64,000 nt of DNA, from NCBI RefSeq assembly GCF_018069895.1, contig NZ_JAGQDH010000002.1, forward strand, positions 233,420-297,419, written 5' to 3'. This document shows, piece after piece, positions 9,811-19,785 of the stretch. Position 1 is the first letter of the stretch. Each line of letters begins with the position of its first letter. Under the pieces are notes generated by a model. It was not told the origin of the DNA, made no database searches, and saw only the letters and a program-made list of their open reading frames with translations. The translations under genes and the position numbers were made by a program. Source of the stretch: Roseovarius autotrophicus (lineage in GTDB: Bacteria; Pseudomonadota; Alphaproteobacteria; Rhodobacterales; Rhodobacteraceae).

Positions 9811-11940
9811 ATGCTGTCGCACACCGTGCCGCTGAGCCGCGATCTGGTGCTGATCGGGGGCGGGCATGCCCATGCGCTGGTGCTCCGGATGTGGGGGATG
9901 CGGCCGCTGGCGGGGGTGCGGGTGACGGTGATCGACCCGAACCCTGTCGCGCCCTATTCGGGGATGCTGCCGGGGATGGTGGCCGGCCATTACCGGCAAT
10001 CGGATCTGGAGATTGACCTTGTGCGGCTGGCGCGGTTTGCCGGCGCGCGGCTGATCGTGGGGGCGGTCACGGGGATCGATGCGCGCGCGGGGCGGATCAT
10101 GGTCGGCACGCGCGCGGTGGCATTCGATGTGGCCTCGGTCGATGTCGGCATTCATTCGGCCATGCCCGACCTGCCCGGATTTGCGGAACACGCCGTGGCG
10201 GCCAAGCCCCTTGGCCCTTTTGCCGCGCGTTGGGAAGGGTTCGTCGCGCGGGTGGCGGCGGGCGAGGAAGCGCCGCAGGTGGCGGTGATCGGCGGCGGCA
10301 TCGCCGGGGTGGAACTGGCCATGGCGATGGCGCACCGGTTGGGGGCTGGGGCGGAGGTGAGCCTCATCGAGCGCGCGGCCGAGATCGCGCCTGAAGGCCC
10401 GGTGCTGCGTCCGCGCCTGATGCGCGCACTGGCGGGGCATGGTGTGCGGATGCTGATCGGTGCCGAAGTCGAGGAGGTGTGCGAGGGTGCGCTGCGCCTT
10501 GCCGGGGGCGCGGCGGTGCCGTCGCGCCTGACCGTCGGGGCGGCGGGGGCACGGGCACATGGCTGGCTTGCGCGAACCGGCCTGCCGGTGACGGAGGGCG
10601 GGTTCCTGCGCGTGGGGGCCGATCTGCGGGTGGAGGGGCAGGCGTCGCTTTTCGCCGCCGGGGATTGTGCGCATCTTTCACACGCGCCGCGCCCCAAGGC
10701 CGGGGTGTTCGCCGTGCGCGCGGCACCTGTGCTGTACCACAACCTGCGCGCGGTGCTTTCGGGGGGGCGTTTGCGCCCGTTTCATCCGCAGCGCGACTAT
10801 CTCAAGCTAATCTCGCTGGGTGGCAAGGTGGCGCTGGCGGAAAAGCTGGGGCTGGCCTTTTCCGGCCCTCTTCTGTGGCGTTGGAAGGACCGGATCGACC
10901 GCGGTTTCATGGCGAAATTCGACCCGCTGCCCGCCATGCCCGCGTCAAATCTGCCGCGTGAGCGGGCGTTGACGGAGGAGAAGGTGCCCGATCCGATGTG
11001 CGGTGGTTGCGGGGCCAAGGTCGCGCCCGGGGTGCTGCGCGACGCGATTTCAGGGACGGGCGAAGATGCCGCGGTGATCGATACGGGCGGCGCAGCGCAA
11101 GCGCTGAGCATCGACCACTTGCGCGCCTTTGTCGAGGATCCGGCGCTGATGGCGCGCATCGCGGCGTTGCACGCGCTGGGCGATATCTGGGCTATGGGGG
11201 CGCGCCCGCAGGCGGCGCTTGTCTCGATCACGCTGCCGCGCATGACCGAGACGTTGCAGGCCCGCACCATGGCCGAGATCATGGGCGCGGCGCGCGAGGT
11301 GTTTGCCGGGGCGGGGGCGGCAATTGTCGGTGGTCATTCGAGCATGGGCGCCGAGATGAGCCTCGGCTTTGCGCTCACGGGCCTGCTGGAGCGCGCGGCG
11401 ATCACGCTCGGGGGCGCGCGGGCGGGCGATGTGCTGATCCTGACGCGCGGCATCGGGTCGGGCACGCTGCTGGCGGCCGAGATGAGGGGGCAGGCATCAG
11501 GACACGACATGGCGGCGCTTTATGCGCTTCTGGCGCGGCCACAGGGGGACGCGGCGGCGATTCTCGCTCAGGCCCATGCCATGACCGACGTGACCGGCTT
11601 TGGCCTGGCCGGGCATCTTGGCAATATCTGCCGCGCCTCGGGGCTTGCGGCCCGGCTCGATCTGGCGGAGGTGCCGGTCTTGCCGGGGGCCGAGTCACTG
11701 GCCGCGCAGGGTATCCGCTCGACCATCTGGGAGGCCAATCGTCGTGCCGCGCCCGTCATCGGCGCGGGCCCGGACCCGCGCGCCGTGTTGCTTCACGATC
11801 CGCAAACGGCGGGGGGGCTGCTGGCGGCGGTGGCCCCGGAAGCGGCCACGCGGTTACTGGCCGCCTTGCAGGCCGCAGGGCATGGCGCGGCCATAATCGG
11901 GCAGATGGAGGCGGGCGAACCGGGCGTGGCGGTCGTCTAG
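9811..11940 (+). CDS. selD: Bifunctional NADH-dehydrogenase-like/selenide,water dikinase (SelD fusion)
   Basis: 709 aa fusion. The N-terminal half (1-385) is an FAD/NAD oxidoreductase of the Ndh type, with LIGGGHAHA near residue 14, VIGGGIAGVELA near 160 and the FAD motif LFAAGDCAH. The C-terminal half is selenide,water dikinase, which makes selenophosphate from selenide and ATP. The catalytic pair is kept as C400 and K403 in CGGCGAK (E. coli Cys17/Lys20); the residue is a real Cys codon, not TGA. No selA, selB, selC or mnmH is in the window, so whether the product feeds selenocysteine or selenouridine is open. Its TAG stop shares a CTAG palindrome with the convergent dnaB stop. Confidence 0.92.
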   Translation: MLSHTVPLSRDLVLIGGGHAHALVLRMWGMRPLAGVRVTVIDPNPVAPYSGMLPGMVAGHYRQSDLEIDLVRLARFAGARLIVGAVTGIDARAGRIMVGTRAVAFDVASVDVGIHSAMPDLPGFAEHAVAAKPLGPFAARWEGFVARVAAGEEAPQVAVIGGGIAGVELAMAMAHRLGAGAEVSLIERAAEIAPEGPVLRPRLMRALAGHGVRMLIGAEVEEVCEGALRLAGGAAVPSRLTVGAAGARAHGWLARTGLPVTEGGFLRVGADLRVEGQASLFAAGDCAHLSHAPRPKAGVFAVRAAPVLYHNLRAVLSGGRLRPFHPQRDYLKLISLGGKVALAEKLGLAFSGPLLWRWKDRIDRGFMAKFDPLPAMPASNLPRERALTEEKVPDPMCGGCGAKVAPGVLRDAISGTGEDAAVIDTGGAAQALSIDHLRAFVEDPALMARIAALHALGDIWAMGARPQAALVSITLPRMTETLQARTMAEIMGAAREVFAGAGAAIVGGHSSMGAEMSLGFALTGLLERAAITLGGARAGDVLILTRGIGSGTLLAAEMRGQASGHDMAALYALLARPQGDAAAILAQAHAMTDVTGFGLAGHLGNICRASGLAARLDLAEVPVLPGAESLAAQGIRSTIWEANRRAAPVIGAGPDPRAVLLHDPQTAGGLLAAVAPEAATRLLAALQAAGHGAAIIGQMEAGEPGVAVV

Positions 11941-13418
11941 AACCCCTGATCCTGCTGCCAGGGCTTAACGAGGTTGCCGAAGCGGGTGAACTGTTCCTCG
12001 AAGCTCAGTTCGATCGTGCCGATGGGGCCGTGACGCTGCTTGCCGATGATGACCTCGGCCTTGCCATGCAGGCGCGCCATGGCCTCCTGCCAGTCGGCCA
12101 TCTTGTCCAGCTCGTGCTCGCCCGGCTTCTCGCGTTCCTTGTAATAGACTTCGCGGAAGACGAACATCACCACGTCGGCATCCTGCTCGATCGAGCCGGA
12201 TTCGCGCAGGTCCGAGAGTTGCGGACGCTTGTCCTCGCGGTTTTCCACCTGCCGCGAAAGCTGCGAGAGGGCGATCACGGGGATGTTTAGCTCCTTGGCG
12301 ATGGCCTTGAGACCCATGGAAATCTCGCCGATTTCCTGCACCCGGTTCTCGGCGGTGCCGCGCACAAGCTGGAGATAGTCCACGATCAGCAGGTCAAGCC
12401 CGTGCGTCCGCTTGAGCCGCCGCGCGCGCGCGGCGATCTGGCTGATCGGGATGGCGGCGGTGTCGTCGATGAAAAGCGGGCAGGATTCGAGCGATTTCGC
12501 CGCCTCGACAAAGCGGCGGAATTCGCCCTCGTCCATGTCGCCGCGGCGGATCTTGTGCGAGGGGATTTCCGAGGCCTCGGCAAGGATCCGGCCGGCAAGC
12601 TGCTCGGCGCTCATTTCCAGCGAGAAGAACCCCACCACGCCACCATCCACCGCGCCCTCGGTGCCGTCAGGCAGCGTGCCGCGCTTGTAAGCCCTGGCGA
12701 CGTTGAAGGCGATGTTGGTGGCAAGCGAGGTCTTGCCCATCGAGGGGCGACCGGCGAGAATCAGCAGGTCGGATTTGTGCAACCCTCCCAGTTTCTGGTC
12801 CATGTCGGTGAGGCCGGTGGCGACGCCCGCCAGCCCGCCCTCGCGCTGATAGGCGGCGTTGGCCACGTCCACCGCATCCTTGACTGCCTTGAGAAAGCTC
12901 TGGAAACCACTGTCGGTCTTGCCCTGTTCGGCCAGCTGGTAAAGCTGCTGCTCGGCTTCGACGATCTGATCCCTCGGCTCGCTTGCCACCTCGACGCGGG
13001 CGGCCTTGGCGGCAATCTCGTGGCCAAGCGCGATCAACTCTCGCCGGATCGCGAGATCATAGATCATCTGCGCGTAATCGCGCGCGGCATAGGTCGAGAT
13101 CGCGGCGCCCGCGAGTTTCACCAGATAGGCCGGGCCGCCCAGTTCCTTGAGCCCGGCGTCATCCTCGAGAAAGGCGCGCAGCGTGACCGGCGAGGCCAGC
13201 GCATTGCGCGCGATGCGCGCGGCGGCGGTCTCGTAGATGCGGGCATGAACCGGGTCGTAGAAATGCTTTGGGCCGATGATCGCGGCAACGCGGTCATAGA
13301 TGTCGTTGTTGGTCAGGATCGCGCCAAGCAGCTGCTGTTCGGCCTCGATCGAATGGGGCACGGTTTCGGCGGCCTCGATTTCGGCTCCGGTGGGGTTGAA
13401 TGCGCGGATCTCGTTCAT
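11937..13418 (-). CDS. dnaB: Replicative DNA helicase DnaB
   Basis: Hexameric 5'-3' helicase of the replisome. N-terminal primase-interaction domain begins EAEQQLLGAILTNN; the RecA-like domain has Walker A GRPSMGKTSLA and Walker B LLIVDYLQL. 493 aa, normal for the family. I chose ATG 13418 (MNEIRAF) because AGGACAG lies about eight bases upstream; a frame extension to 13454 exists but lacks support. Convergent with selD, overlapping by four bases. Confidence 0.96.
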   Translation of the reverse strand: MNEIRAFNPTGAEIEAAETVPHSIEAEQQLLGAILTNNDIYDRVAAIIGPKHFYDPVHARIYETAAARIARNALASPVTLRAFLEDDAGLKELGGPAYLVKLAGAAISTYAARDYAQMIYDLAIRRELIALGHEIAAKAARVEVASEPRDQIVEAEQQLYQLAEQGKTDSGFQSFLKAVKDAVDVANAAYQREGGLAGVATGLTDMDQKLGGLHKSDLLILAGRPSMGKTSLATNIAFNVARAYKRGTLPDGTEGAVDGGVVGFFSLEMSAEQLAGRILAEASEIPSHKIRRGDMDEGEFRRFVEAAKSLESCPLFIDDTAAIPISQIAARARRLKRTHGLDLLIVDYLQLVRGTAENRVQEIGEISMGLKAIAKELNIPVIALSQLSRQVENREDKRPQLSDLRESGSIEQDADVVMFVFREVYYKEREKPGEHELDKMADWQEAMARLHGKAEVIIGKQRHGPIGTIELSFEEQFTRFGNLVKPWQQDQGF

Positions 13419-13626
13419 GGCTTCTGTCCTGTTCTGTCCCTGACCCGACGGCATAGCGTCACGCCCGCGCGGGGGGCAGATTGTATATGTCTGTGGATAA
13501 GCCGTGCCGCGCGATTATCCCTTATCTTGCCATGGGAAATGGCTTTGGCGCAACATCTGGGGTTTCGGTGGCGGCCGCGTTGCATCCCTGCCGCAGACAA
13601 GCATTTTTCATGTGTGCCTGCGCGTC

Positions 13627-14304
13627 TCAGCCCCGATGCGCTGCCTGCCAGCCGCGCGGATCGTCGAGAAACGATTCGACCTCGGCCAGCGTCGCGGCGT
13701 CGAAGCTGCCTGCTGCGCGTGCCTCGGCCAGCACGTCGCGCCAGGTGCACAGATGATGCAGCCGCACGCCGTGATCGCCCAGCGTCTTTTCCGTCTCGGG
13801 GAAGATGCCGTAATAGAAGATCACTGCCGTATGTCCGCAGGTGGCCCCGGTCTCGCGGATGGCGTCTACAAAGCTCAGTTTCGATCCGCCATCGGTGGTC
13901 AGATCCTCGATCAGAAGCACCCGCTGGCCCTCGCTCATCGTGCCCTCTATGCGAGCGTTGCGGCCATAGCCCTTGGGCTTCTTGCGCACATAGGTCATGG
14001 GCAAGGCCATGCGTTCGGCCACCAGCGCGGCAAAGGGGATGCCCGCCGTCTCGCCGCCCGCGATATTGTCGAACGCCTCGAACCCGGCCTCGCGCAGCAC
14101 GGTGATGGTGAGAAAATCCATCAGCGTCGCGCGGATGCGCGGAAAGGAAATGAGGCGCCGGCAGTCGATATAGGTGGGGGAGGGCAGGCCGGAGGCCAGT
14201 GTGAAGGGCGTTTCAGCATTGAAATGCACCGCACCGATTTCCAGCAGCATCCGTGCGGTCAGCCGGGCGATTTCGTCCTTGGGGGGGTAGGTCGAGGGGA
14301 TCAT
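13627..14304 (-). CDS. pyrE: Orotate phosphoribosyltransferase
   Basis: Converts orotate and PRPP to OMP in de novo pyrimidine synthesis. The PRPP-binding motif reads [13 protein letters not shown], and [12 protein letters not shown] supplies the flexible-loop basic residues. 225 aa, typical. AAGGA precedes the ATG by three to four bases. It follows pyrC on the same strand with a 77-bp gap that holds a repeat, so the two are probably one transcription unit. Confidence 0.95.
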   Translation of the reverse strand: MIPSTYPPKDEIARLTARMLLEIGAVHFNAETPFTLASGLPSPTYIDCRRLISFPRIRATLMDFLTITVLREAGFEAFDNIAGGETAGIPFAALVAERMALPMTYVRKKPKGYGRNARIEGTMSEGQRVLLIEDLTTDGGSKLSFVDAIRETGATCGHTAVIFYYGIFPETEKTLGDHGVRLHHLCTWRDVLAEARAAGSFDAATLAEVESFLDDPRGWQAAHRG

Positions 14305-14348
14305 CGGTCGGTCCTTCGTGTGGGGCGGTGCGCCGAAGAGATGTGATG

Positions 14349-14380
14349 CCTCCGGCGGGAGTATTTGGCGAACGGTGAAG
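14349..14380. repeat. Dispersed intergenic repeat, type B (short copy)
   Basis: CTCCGGCGGGAGTATTTGGCGAACGGTGAAG-like block between pyrC and pyrE. It matches the tails of the copies at 21384-21440, 28258-28310 (reverse) and 44791-44853, but lacks their GC hairpins. Confidence 0.6.
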
Positions 14381-14381
14381 C

Positions 14382-15419
14382 TCAGGTCACGCGCCAGTGG
14401 AGCGCAAAGCCGGGATCGAAGACCGTCACCGGGCCGTCGCCGGTCTTGATTTTCGCGGGGTAGGCGACGGGCGCGCCTTTGGTGAGGGTGATGTGCGTCT
14501 CGTTCGGCGGCAGGCCATAGAAGGCGGGGCCATGGAGCGAGGTGAAGCCTTCGAGGTTGTTCAGGGCACCCTCCTCCTCGAACACATGGGCGAGGATCGA
14601 GAGCGTGTTGGGGGCGGTGAAGCAGCCCGCGCAGCCACAGGCGCCTTGCTTCAAAGGGTCGGTATGGGGCGCGCTGTCGGTGCCCAGGAAGAACCGCGCG
14701 TCGCCAGAGGTGGCGGCGAGGCGCAGGGCAAGGCGGTGTTCCTCGCGTTTGGCCACGGGCAGGCAGTAGTAATGCGGCCTGATCCCGCCCGCGAGGATGT
14801 GGTTGCGGTTGATCACCAGATGATGCGTGGTGATCGTGGCGGCGAGGTCGCGCTCGTGCGCCGAGACATAGGCCACCGCGTCGGAGGTGGTGACATGTTC
14901 CATCACCACGCGCAGCCCCGGCGTGGCGCGGCGCAGGGGATCGAGCACGCGGTCGATGAACATCGCCTCGCGGTCGAAGATGTCAACGGCGGGGTCCGTC
15001 ACCTCGCCATGAACGCAGAGTGGCAGGCCGATCACGGCCATGCGTTCGAGGACAGGGCGCACCTTGTCGAAATCGCGCACGCCGGAGGCGGAATTGGTGG
15101 TGGCGCCTGCGGGATAGAGCTTGACCGCCGAGATGAGCCCATTGGCATGGGCGGCGGCCACATCCTCGGGATCGGTTTCCTCCGTCAGGTAGAGCGTCAT
15201 CAGGGGGGTGAACGTCATGCCCTCGGGCAGCGCCGCCAGGATGCGGTTGCGATAGGCGCGGGCATCGACACCCGTCACCACCGGCGGCACGAGGTTGGGC
15301 ATGACGATGGCGCGGGCGAAGTGGCGCGCGCTATGGGGCAGGACGGCGGCCAGCATCGCACCATCGCGCAGGTGCAAGTGCCAGTCATCGGGGCGGCGGA
15401 TGCTGAGGCTCTGGATCAT
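14382..15419 (-). CDS. pyrC: Dihydroorotase, homodimeric class II type
   Basis: Zinc amidohydrolase that closes N-carbamoylaspartate to dihydroorotate. Metal ligands are visible in HLHLRD, the carboxylated lysine in [26 protein letters not shown], and the catalytic Asp in LGTDSAPH. 345 aa agrees with the E. coli-type enzyme. ATG 15419 is preferred over a TTG two codons upstream. Pairs with pyrE. Confidence 0.95.
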   Translation of the reverse strand: MIQSLSIRRPDDWHLHLRDGAMLAAVLPHSARHFARAIVMPNLVPPVVTGVDARAYRNRILAALPEGMTFTPLMTLYLTEETDPEDVAAAHANGLISAVKLYPAGATTNSASGVRDFDKVRPVLERMAVIGLPLCVHGEVTDPAVDIFDREAMFIDRVLDPLRRATPGLRVVMEHVTTSDAVAYVSAHERDLAATITTHHLVINRNHILAGGIRPHYYCLPVAKREEHRLALRLAATSGDARFFLGTDSAPHTDPLKQGACGCAGCFTAPNTLSILAHVFEEEGALNNLEGFTSLHGPAFYGLPPNETHITLTKGAPVAYPAKIKTGDGPVTVFDPGFALHWRVT

Positions 15420-15461
15420 GGCCAAAGCGCATACACAATCGCCGGGCGCTGCGCCAGAGGG

Positions 15462-16403
15462 CTATCCCCGGTGTCGTTCGAGGCGGGTTTCGGCAAGGCT
15501 CAGCGCCTTGCGGAAGCGCGGGCCGCCCTGCCTGCGTTCCAGCACGTTGCGGCAATGCTGCACGATCAGAAGGTCGCGCTGATCGGCCATCAGCCGCCGC
15601 AGCAGGTTGAACAGATAGGGCGTATCGTCGCGCCGCGCGCGCCAGAGCCTGGCAAGGCTGAGTGTGCTCAGCTTGCCCGCGCTCAATTGCGCGAGGATGC
15701 GCGCGATGATGCCCATGCGGGCCAGCCGCTCCTCGATCTCATAGCCCAGGTAACGGGTGCGGAAGCGCAGCACGTTGCCCCGGTTGAAGAGCGCCGCGTG
15801 CATCGCGTCAAGTTCGACCTCTGGATCATAGACCACCACCGCCCGTTCGGCCGCATCCAGCATGTCGGGCGCATAGCCGTAGCGGTCTGTGAACGAGGTG
15901 CGGCGCATGGCGATGTAACGGTCGTCCCATTCCGTCACGCGCGGATCGAGCGTTGCCTGCGGGCGCAGCGCAAGAACCTTGGCACCCGGAGTGGCCACCG
16001 AGAAGGCCGCCGCCGCATAGCCGCAGGCACCCGCGCCGTAAAAGATCACCTCGTCGAACCCGTCGAAGAATCCGTCGTCGATGAGCCGGTCGAAATAACC
16101 GTAGACGCGGCCATCGCGGAACCAGGTATCGCCTTCGCTCAGCAGGCACAGATGCGACCAGCCCAGGGCCTCGATCATCGACCAGCCAAAGGGCTGTCCC
16201 TGATCCGAGATTGTCTCGAGCCGTTCGAAATTCTCGAAAGTCACCAGCAGCACTGGCTTGCGCTCGATCAGCAGCGCGGCGTGCCTGGGTCCGAGCGGCT
16301 GGCAATAGCCGTCCTCGCCCGCCAGTTCCCCTGCCCGCTCAAGCCATTCCTGCCAGTCGAGCCCGGAAAGATCGGTCTCGAAAATATCGCCGCTGTCCTG
16401 CAT
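15462..16403 (-). CDS. Conserved protein of unknown function, alpha/beta-hydrolase-like core
   Basis: 313 aa, soluble, no signal peptide. A middle segment, EVIFYGAGACGYAAAAFSVATPGAKVLALRPQATLDPRV, has the look of a hydrolase nucleophile elbow followed by a strand, but the elbow reads G-A-G-A-C-G with no Ser. I recall Rhodobacterales homologues being labelled phosphoadenosine phosphosulfate reductase; nothing here (no SGGKDS, no Cys cluster) supports that. The C-terminal 90 residues are Arg-rich. ATG 16403 is used; upstream sequence in the same frame is the divergent promoter region of the MoxR gene. Confidence 0.7.
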   Translation of the reverse strand: MQDSGDIFETDLSGLDWQEWLERAGELAGEDGYCQPLGPRHAALLIERKPVLLVTFENFERLETISDQGQPFGWSMIEALGWSHLCLLSEGDTWFRDGRVYGYFDRLIDDGFFDGFDEVIFYGAGACGYAAAAFSVATPGAKVLALRPQATLDPRVTEWDDRYIAMRRTSFTDRYGYAPDMLDAAERAVVVYDPEVELDAMHAALFNRGNVLRFRTRYLGYEIEERLARMGIIARILAQLSAGKLSTLSLARLWRARRDDTPYLFNLLRRLMADQRDLLIVQHCRNVLERRQGGPRFRKALSLAETRLERHRG

Positions 16404-16548
16404 GCGTATGCTGCCCTTTGTGCCTCGTGCGGATCTGTGCCCATCCGCTTTGGGGACACTGTCGCCGGATTGGGGCGAAACTTTGAAGAAACCGGGGGGA
16501 TTTGCGACCAGGGTCGCAATGCGCGGACTTGACCAGACCGGACCGGGC

Positions 16549-17496
16549 ATGCAGTTCTGGGCCGGGAAATACCGGGAGGCCGCTGAGGTGAAAAAACCTG
16601 AATCCATCGACGGCGTGCAGCAGGTGCTGGGCGCGCAGGGCTATGTCTGCGGGCGTGCGTTGGGCACGGTGACGTATCTCGCGCTGACGCTGGGCCGGCC
16701 TCTGTTTCTGGAGGGAGAGGCCGGCACCGGAAAGACCGAGATTGCCAAGGCGCTGGCGCAGGCCTTGGGCCGTCGGTTGATCCGGCTGCAATGCTATGAG
16801 GGGCTCGACGCCGCCACTGCCGTCTATGAATGGAATTTCGCCGGACAGATGATCGCCATTCGTACGGCAGAGGCGGCGGGCGGGATGGACCGCACTCATC
16901 TCAAGGACGAGCTGTTCACCGAGGATTTCCTGATCGAGCGCCCGCTTTTGCAGGCCATGCGTCCGCAACCGGGCGGTGCGCCCGTCCTGCTTATCGACGA
17001 GATAGACCGCACCGATGAACCGTTCGAGGCCTTCCTGCTGGAGGCGCTCAGCGATTATCAGGTCACGATTCCCGAACTTGGCACGATCCGCGCTCCCGAA
17101 CCGCCCATCGTGATCCTGACCTCGAACCGCACCCGTGAGGTGCATGACGCGCTCAAGCGCCGCTGTCTCTATCACTGGGTGGATTATCCCACCTTCGACC
17201 GCGAAATCGAGATATTGCAGGCTCGGGCCCCCGAGGCTGCCGAAACCCTCAGCCGCGAGGTGGTGGCCTTTGTCCAGCGCCTGCGCACCGAGGATCTGTT
17301 CAAGAAACCGGGTGTCGCCGAAACCATCGACTGGGCCAAGTGCCTGCTGGCACTCGACGTGATCTCGCTCTCGCCCGAGGTGATCGCCGATACGCTCGGC
17401 GCGGTGCTCAAGTATCAGGATGACATCGCGCGTTTGCACGGGTCAGAGGCCAAGCGGATACTGGACGAGGCGCGCGCCGCACTCGATCCCGTCTGA
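16549..17496 (+). CDS. MoxR-family AAA ATPase (CoxD-like)
   Basis: AAA+ ATPase that works with a VWA protein in maturation of large molybdo-enzymes such as CODH (known for CoxD/CoxE). Walker A GEAGTGKTEIAKA, Walker B VLLIDEIDRTDEPFEAFLLE, sensor ILTSNRTREVHDALKRR. 315 aa. The start is uncertain: ATG 16549 begins where homologues begin, but in-frame ATGs at 16519 and 16402 exist. First gene of the cox cluster; next gene encodes the VWA partner. Confidence 0.9.
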   Translation: MQFWAGKYREAAEVKKPESIDGVQQVLGAQGYVCGRALGTVTYLALTLGRPLFLEGEAGTGKTEIAKALAQALGRRLIRLQCYEGLDAATAVYEWNFAGQMIAIRTAEAAGGMDRTHLKDELFTEDFLIERPLLQAMRPQPGGAPVLLIDEIDRTDEPFEAFLLEALSDYQVTIPELGTIRAPEPPIVILTSNRTREVHDALKRRCLYHWVDYPTFDREIEILQARAPEAAETLSREVVAFVQRLRTEDLFKKPGVAETIDWAKCLLALDVISLSPEVIADTLGAVLKYQDDIARLHGSEAKRILDEARAALDPV

Positions 17497-17497
17497 T

Positions 17498-17553
17498 GTT
17501 TCTTCTGGCGGCAAATATCCTCGGGGGGTGCGGGGGGCAGACAGCCCCCCGTG
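17498..17553. repeat. Dispersed intergenic hairpin repeat, type A (reverse copy)
   Basis: On the minus strand this reads as a GGGGGGC..GCCCCCC hairpin, then CCCCCCGAGGATATTTGCCGCCAGAAGAAA, the same ending as the copies at 7753 and 23875. It fills the gap between the MoxR and VWA genes. Confidence 0.75.
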
Positions 17554-17560
17554 GCGCGCC

Positions 17561-18823
17561 ATGACCGAATTCCCGTCGCTCGATCTGCCGGACAATCCGA
17601 AACTCACCCACAACATCACCCATTTCGCGCGCGCTCTGCGTGCCGCCGGGCTTCCCATCGGCCCCGGTCGGGTGATCGACGCGGTGCGCGCGGTGGCGGC
17701 GGCGGGGTTTACCAGTCGCGCCGATTTTTTCTATGCGCTGCGCGCCTCATTGGTCACACGGCCAGAGCACCTGATTGTTTTTGCGCAGGTATTTCGTCTC
17801 TACTGGCGCGATCCGCGCTATATGGAGCACATGATGGCGATGATGCTGCCGGCCATTCGCGGCGTGCAGGAGGAACGCGCGGCCGAGGCGGGCGAAAAGC
17901 GCGCGGCCGAGGCGCTGCTTGACGGAGTGGACCGCGCGCCGCCCCAGACGGGCGGGGATCAGGCGGACGAGGAGACGGTGATCGAGATCGATGCCACCGC
18001 CACCATGTCGCGCGAGGAGCGGCTGCGGCGGCTCGATTTCGAGCAGATGTCCACCGCCGAGATTGCCGAGGCCAAGCGGATGCTGGCGCGGCTCAGGTTA
18101 CCGGTGCGCCCGCTGCCGTCGCGGCGCGGTATTGCCGATCCGCACGGGGCGCGGTTCGATGCGCGCGGCACGATCCGCGCGGCGCTGCGGCGGGGCGGAG
18201 AGTTGCGCCGCTTGCACCGCAAGGCCCCACGCGAGCGTTGGCCCAACCTCGTCGTGCTTTGTGATATTTCCGGCTCGATGAGCCAGTACAGCCGGATGGT
18301 TTTGCACTTTCTCCATGCTGTCGCCAATACCAAGGGGGCGGGCTGGTCCAGGGTTCACGCATTCACCTTTGGCACGCGGCTGACCAATATCACGCGGCAT
18401 CTGGCGACGCGTGACGTGGACGCGGCACTGGCCGCCGCCGGGCGGCAGGCGCAGGACTGGGAGGGCGGCACGCGGATCGGGGCCTGTCTGCACGCGTTCA
18501 ACCGCGACTGGTCGCGCCGGGTGATGGGTAGCGGCGCGGTGGTGCTCTTGATCACCGACGGGCTCGACCGCGAGGAGGTGGGGCAACTGCGCCACGAAAT
18601 GGAGCGGCTGCATCTGTCGGCGCGGCGGCTCATCTGGCTCAACCCGCTGCTTCGGTGGGAAGGCTTCGTGCCGCGCGCGGCGGGGATCCGGGCCATGCTG
18701 CCGCATGTGGACGGGTTCCGCGCGGGCCATTCGATCGCCACGCTGGAAGCGCTTGCCGAGGCGCTGTCGCGGGCGGAAGATGGCGGCGAGAAGGCGCGTC
18801 TGATGGCGGCGATGGGGGGATGA
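17561..18823 (+). CDS. coxE: VWA-domain protein, CoxE-like
   Basis: 420 aa. The C-terminal von Willebrand A domain has an intact MIDAS start DISGSMS and later TDG (LLITDGLDRE). The N-terminal half is helical and charged. In characterised cox systems CoxE and the MoxR ATPase assemble the Cu/Mo active site; form II systems keep the pair although they lack the Cu ligand. ATG 17561 is chosen because homologous sequence begins there; the frame upstream runs through a repeat. The next gene overlaps by ATGA. Confidence 0.88.
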   Translation: MTEFPSLDLPDNPKLTHNITHFARALRAAGLPIGPGRVIDAVRAVAAAGFTSRADFFYALRASLVTRPEHLIVFAQVFRLYWRDPRYMEHMMAMMLPAIRGVQEERAAEAGEKRAAEALLDGVDRAPPQTGGDQADEETVIEIDATATMSREERLRRLDFEQMSTAEIAEAKRMLARLRLPVRPLPSRRGIADPHGARFDARGTIRAALRRGGELRRLHRKAPRERWPNLVVLCDISGSMSQYSRMVLHFLHAVANTKGAGWSRVHAFTFGTRLTNITRHLATRDVDAALAAAGRQAQDWEGGTRIGACLHAFNRDWSRRVMGSGAVVLLITDGLDREEVGQLRHEMERLHLSARRLIWLNPLLRWEGFVPRAAGIRAMLPHVDGFRAGHSIATLEALAEALSRAEDGGEKARLMAAMGG

Positions 18824-19785
18824 TGGACCGATTCGATGACATACCCGAAACCGCGCTTGGCTGGCATCGCGCGGGCAAGGGGGCCGCGCTGGCCACGGTG
18901 GTCGAGACCTGGGGCAGCGCGCCGCGCCGGGTGGGGAGCCAGTTGGCGATATCAGGCGAGGGCGAGATCGCGGGGTCGGTCTCGGGCGGCTGCGTGGAGG
19001 GCGCGGTGGTGGTCGAGGCGCTCGATGCCATGGCGGCGGGCGGGCCGGTGATGCTGGAATATGGCGTCTTGGACGGTGACGCCTTTGCTGTGGGGCTGGC
19101 CTGTGGCGGCACGATCCGGGTGCTGGTAGAGCCGGTGGGCACGGTCATGCCCGAGGATCTGCTGGCCGATCTGGTCGCGGCGCGGGCGCGTCGCGAGGCG
19201 GTGGCCTATGTGACCGGGCCGGGGCGGCGGCGGCTGGAGCGGGTGGGGCATGATGAGCGGTTCCGCATGGATCGTTCGGGGTTTTTGGAGGATGGCGAGA
19301 CCTTCGTTGCCATTCATAACCCGCCCTTGCGCCTTGTCGTCGTGGGCGCGGTGCATATCGCGCAGGCGCTTGTGCCGATGGCGCGGATCGCGGGCTATGA
19401 CCCGGTGGTGATCGATCCGCGCGAAAGCTTTGCCACACCCGCTCGCTTTCCCGACACGCGGCTGATTTCGGACTGGCCCGATGAGGCGGTGGCGGCCTTG
19501 GGCCTCGATGCGCGGACGGCGTTGGTGCTGCTGACCCACGATCCGAAACTGGACGATCCGGCGCTGATGGCGGGGCTGCGATCCGGGGTGTTCTATATCG
19601 GTGCGCTGGGATCGACCCGGACCCATGGCAAGCGGGTGGTGCGGCTGGCCGAGGCGGGGTTTTCCGAGGCGGAGATCGGGCGGGTGCATGGCCCCATCGG
19701 CCTTGACATCGGCGCGGCGGGGCCGGCGGAGATTGCGGTCAGCATCCTGGCCGAGTTGACGCGGGTCCTGAGGCGCGGCGCATGA
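18820..19785 (+). CDS. XdhC/CoxF-family molybdenum-enzyme maturation protein
   Basis: XdhC-type chaperone that binds Moco and promotes sulfuration/insertion into molybdenum hydroxylases. N-terminal XdhC_CoxI domain has GSVSGGCVEGAV with the conserved Cys; the C-terminal Rossmann domain starts VVVGAVHIAQALVPMA and contains VFYIGALGSTRTHGKR. 321 aa. Start overlaps the coxE stop (ATGATG) and its stop overlaps the next start (ATGA), so translation is probably coupled. Confidence 0.9.
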   Translation: MMDRFDDIPETALGWHRAGKGAALATVVETWGSAPRRVGSQLAISGEGEIAGSVSGGCVEGAVVVEALDAMAAGGPVMLEYGVLDGDAFAVGLACGGTIRVLVEPVGTVMPEDLLADLVAARARREAVAYVTGPGRRRLERVGHDERFRMDRSGFLEDGETFVAIHNPPLRLVVVGAVHIAQALVPMARIAGYDPVVIDPRESFATPARFPDTRLISDWPDEAVAALGLDARTALVLLTHDPKLDDPALMAGLRSGVFYIGALGSTRTHGKRVVRLAEAGFSEAEIGRVHGPIGLDIGAAGPAEIAVSILAELTRVLRRGA

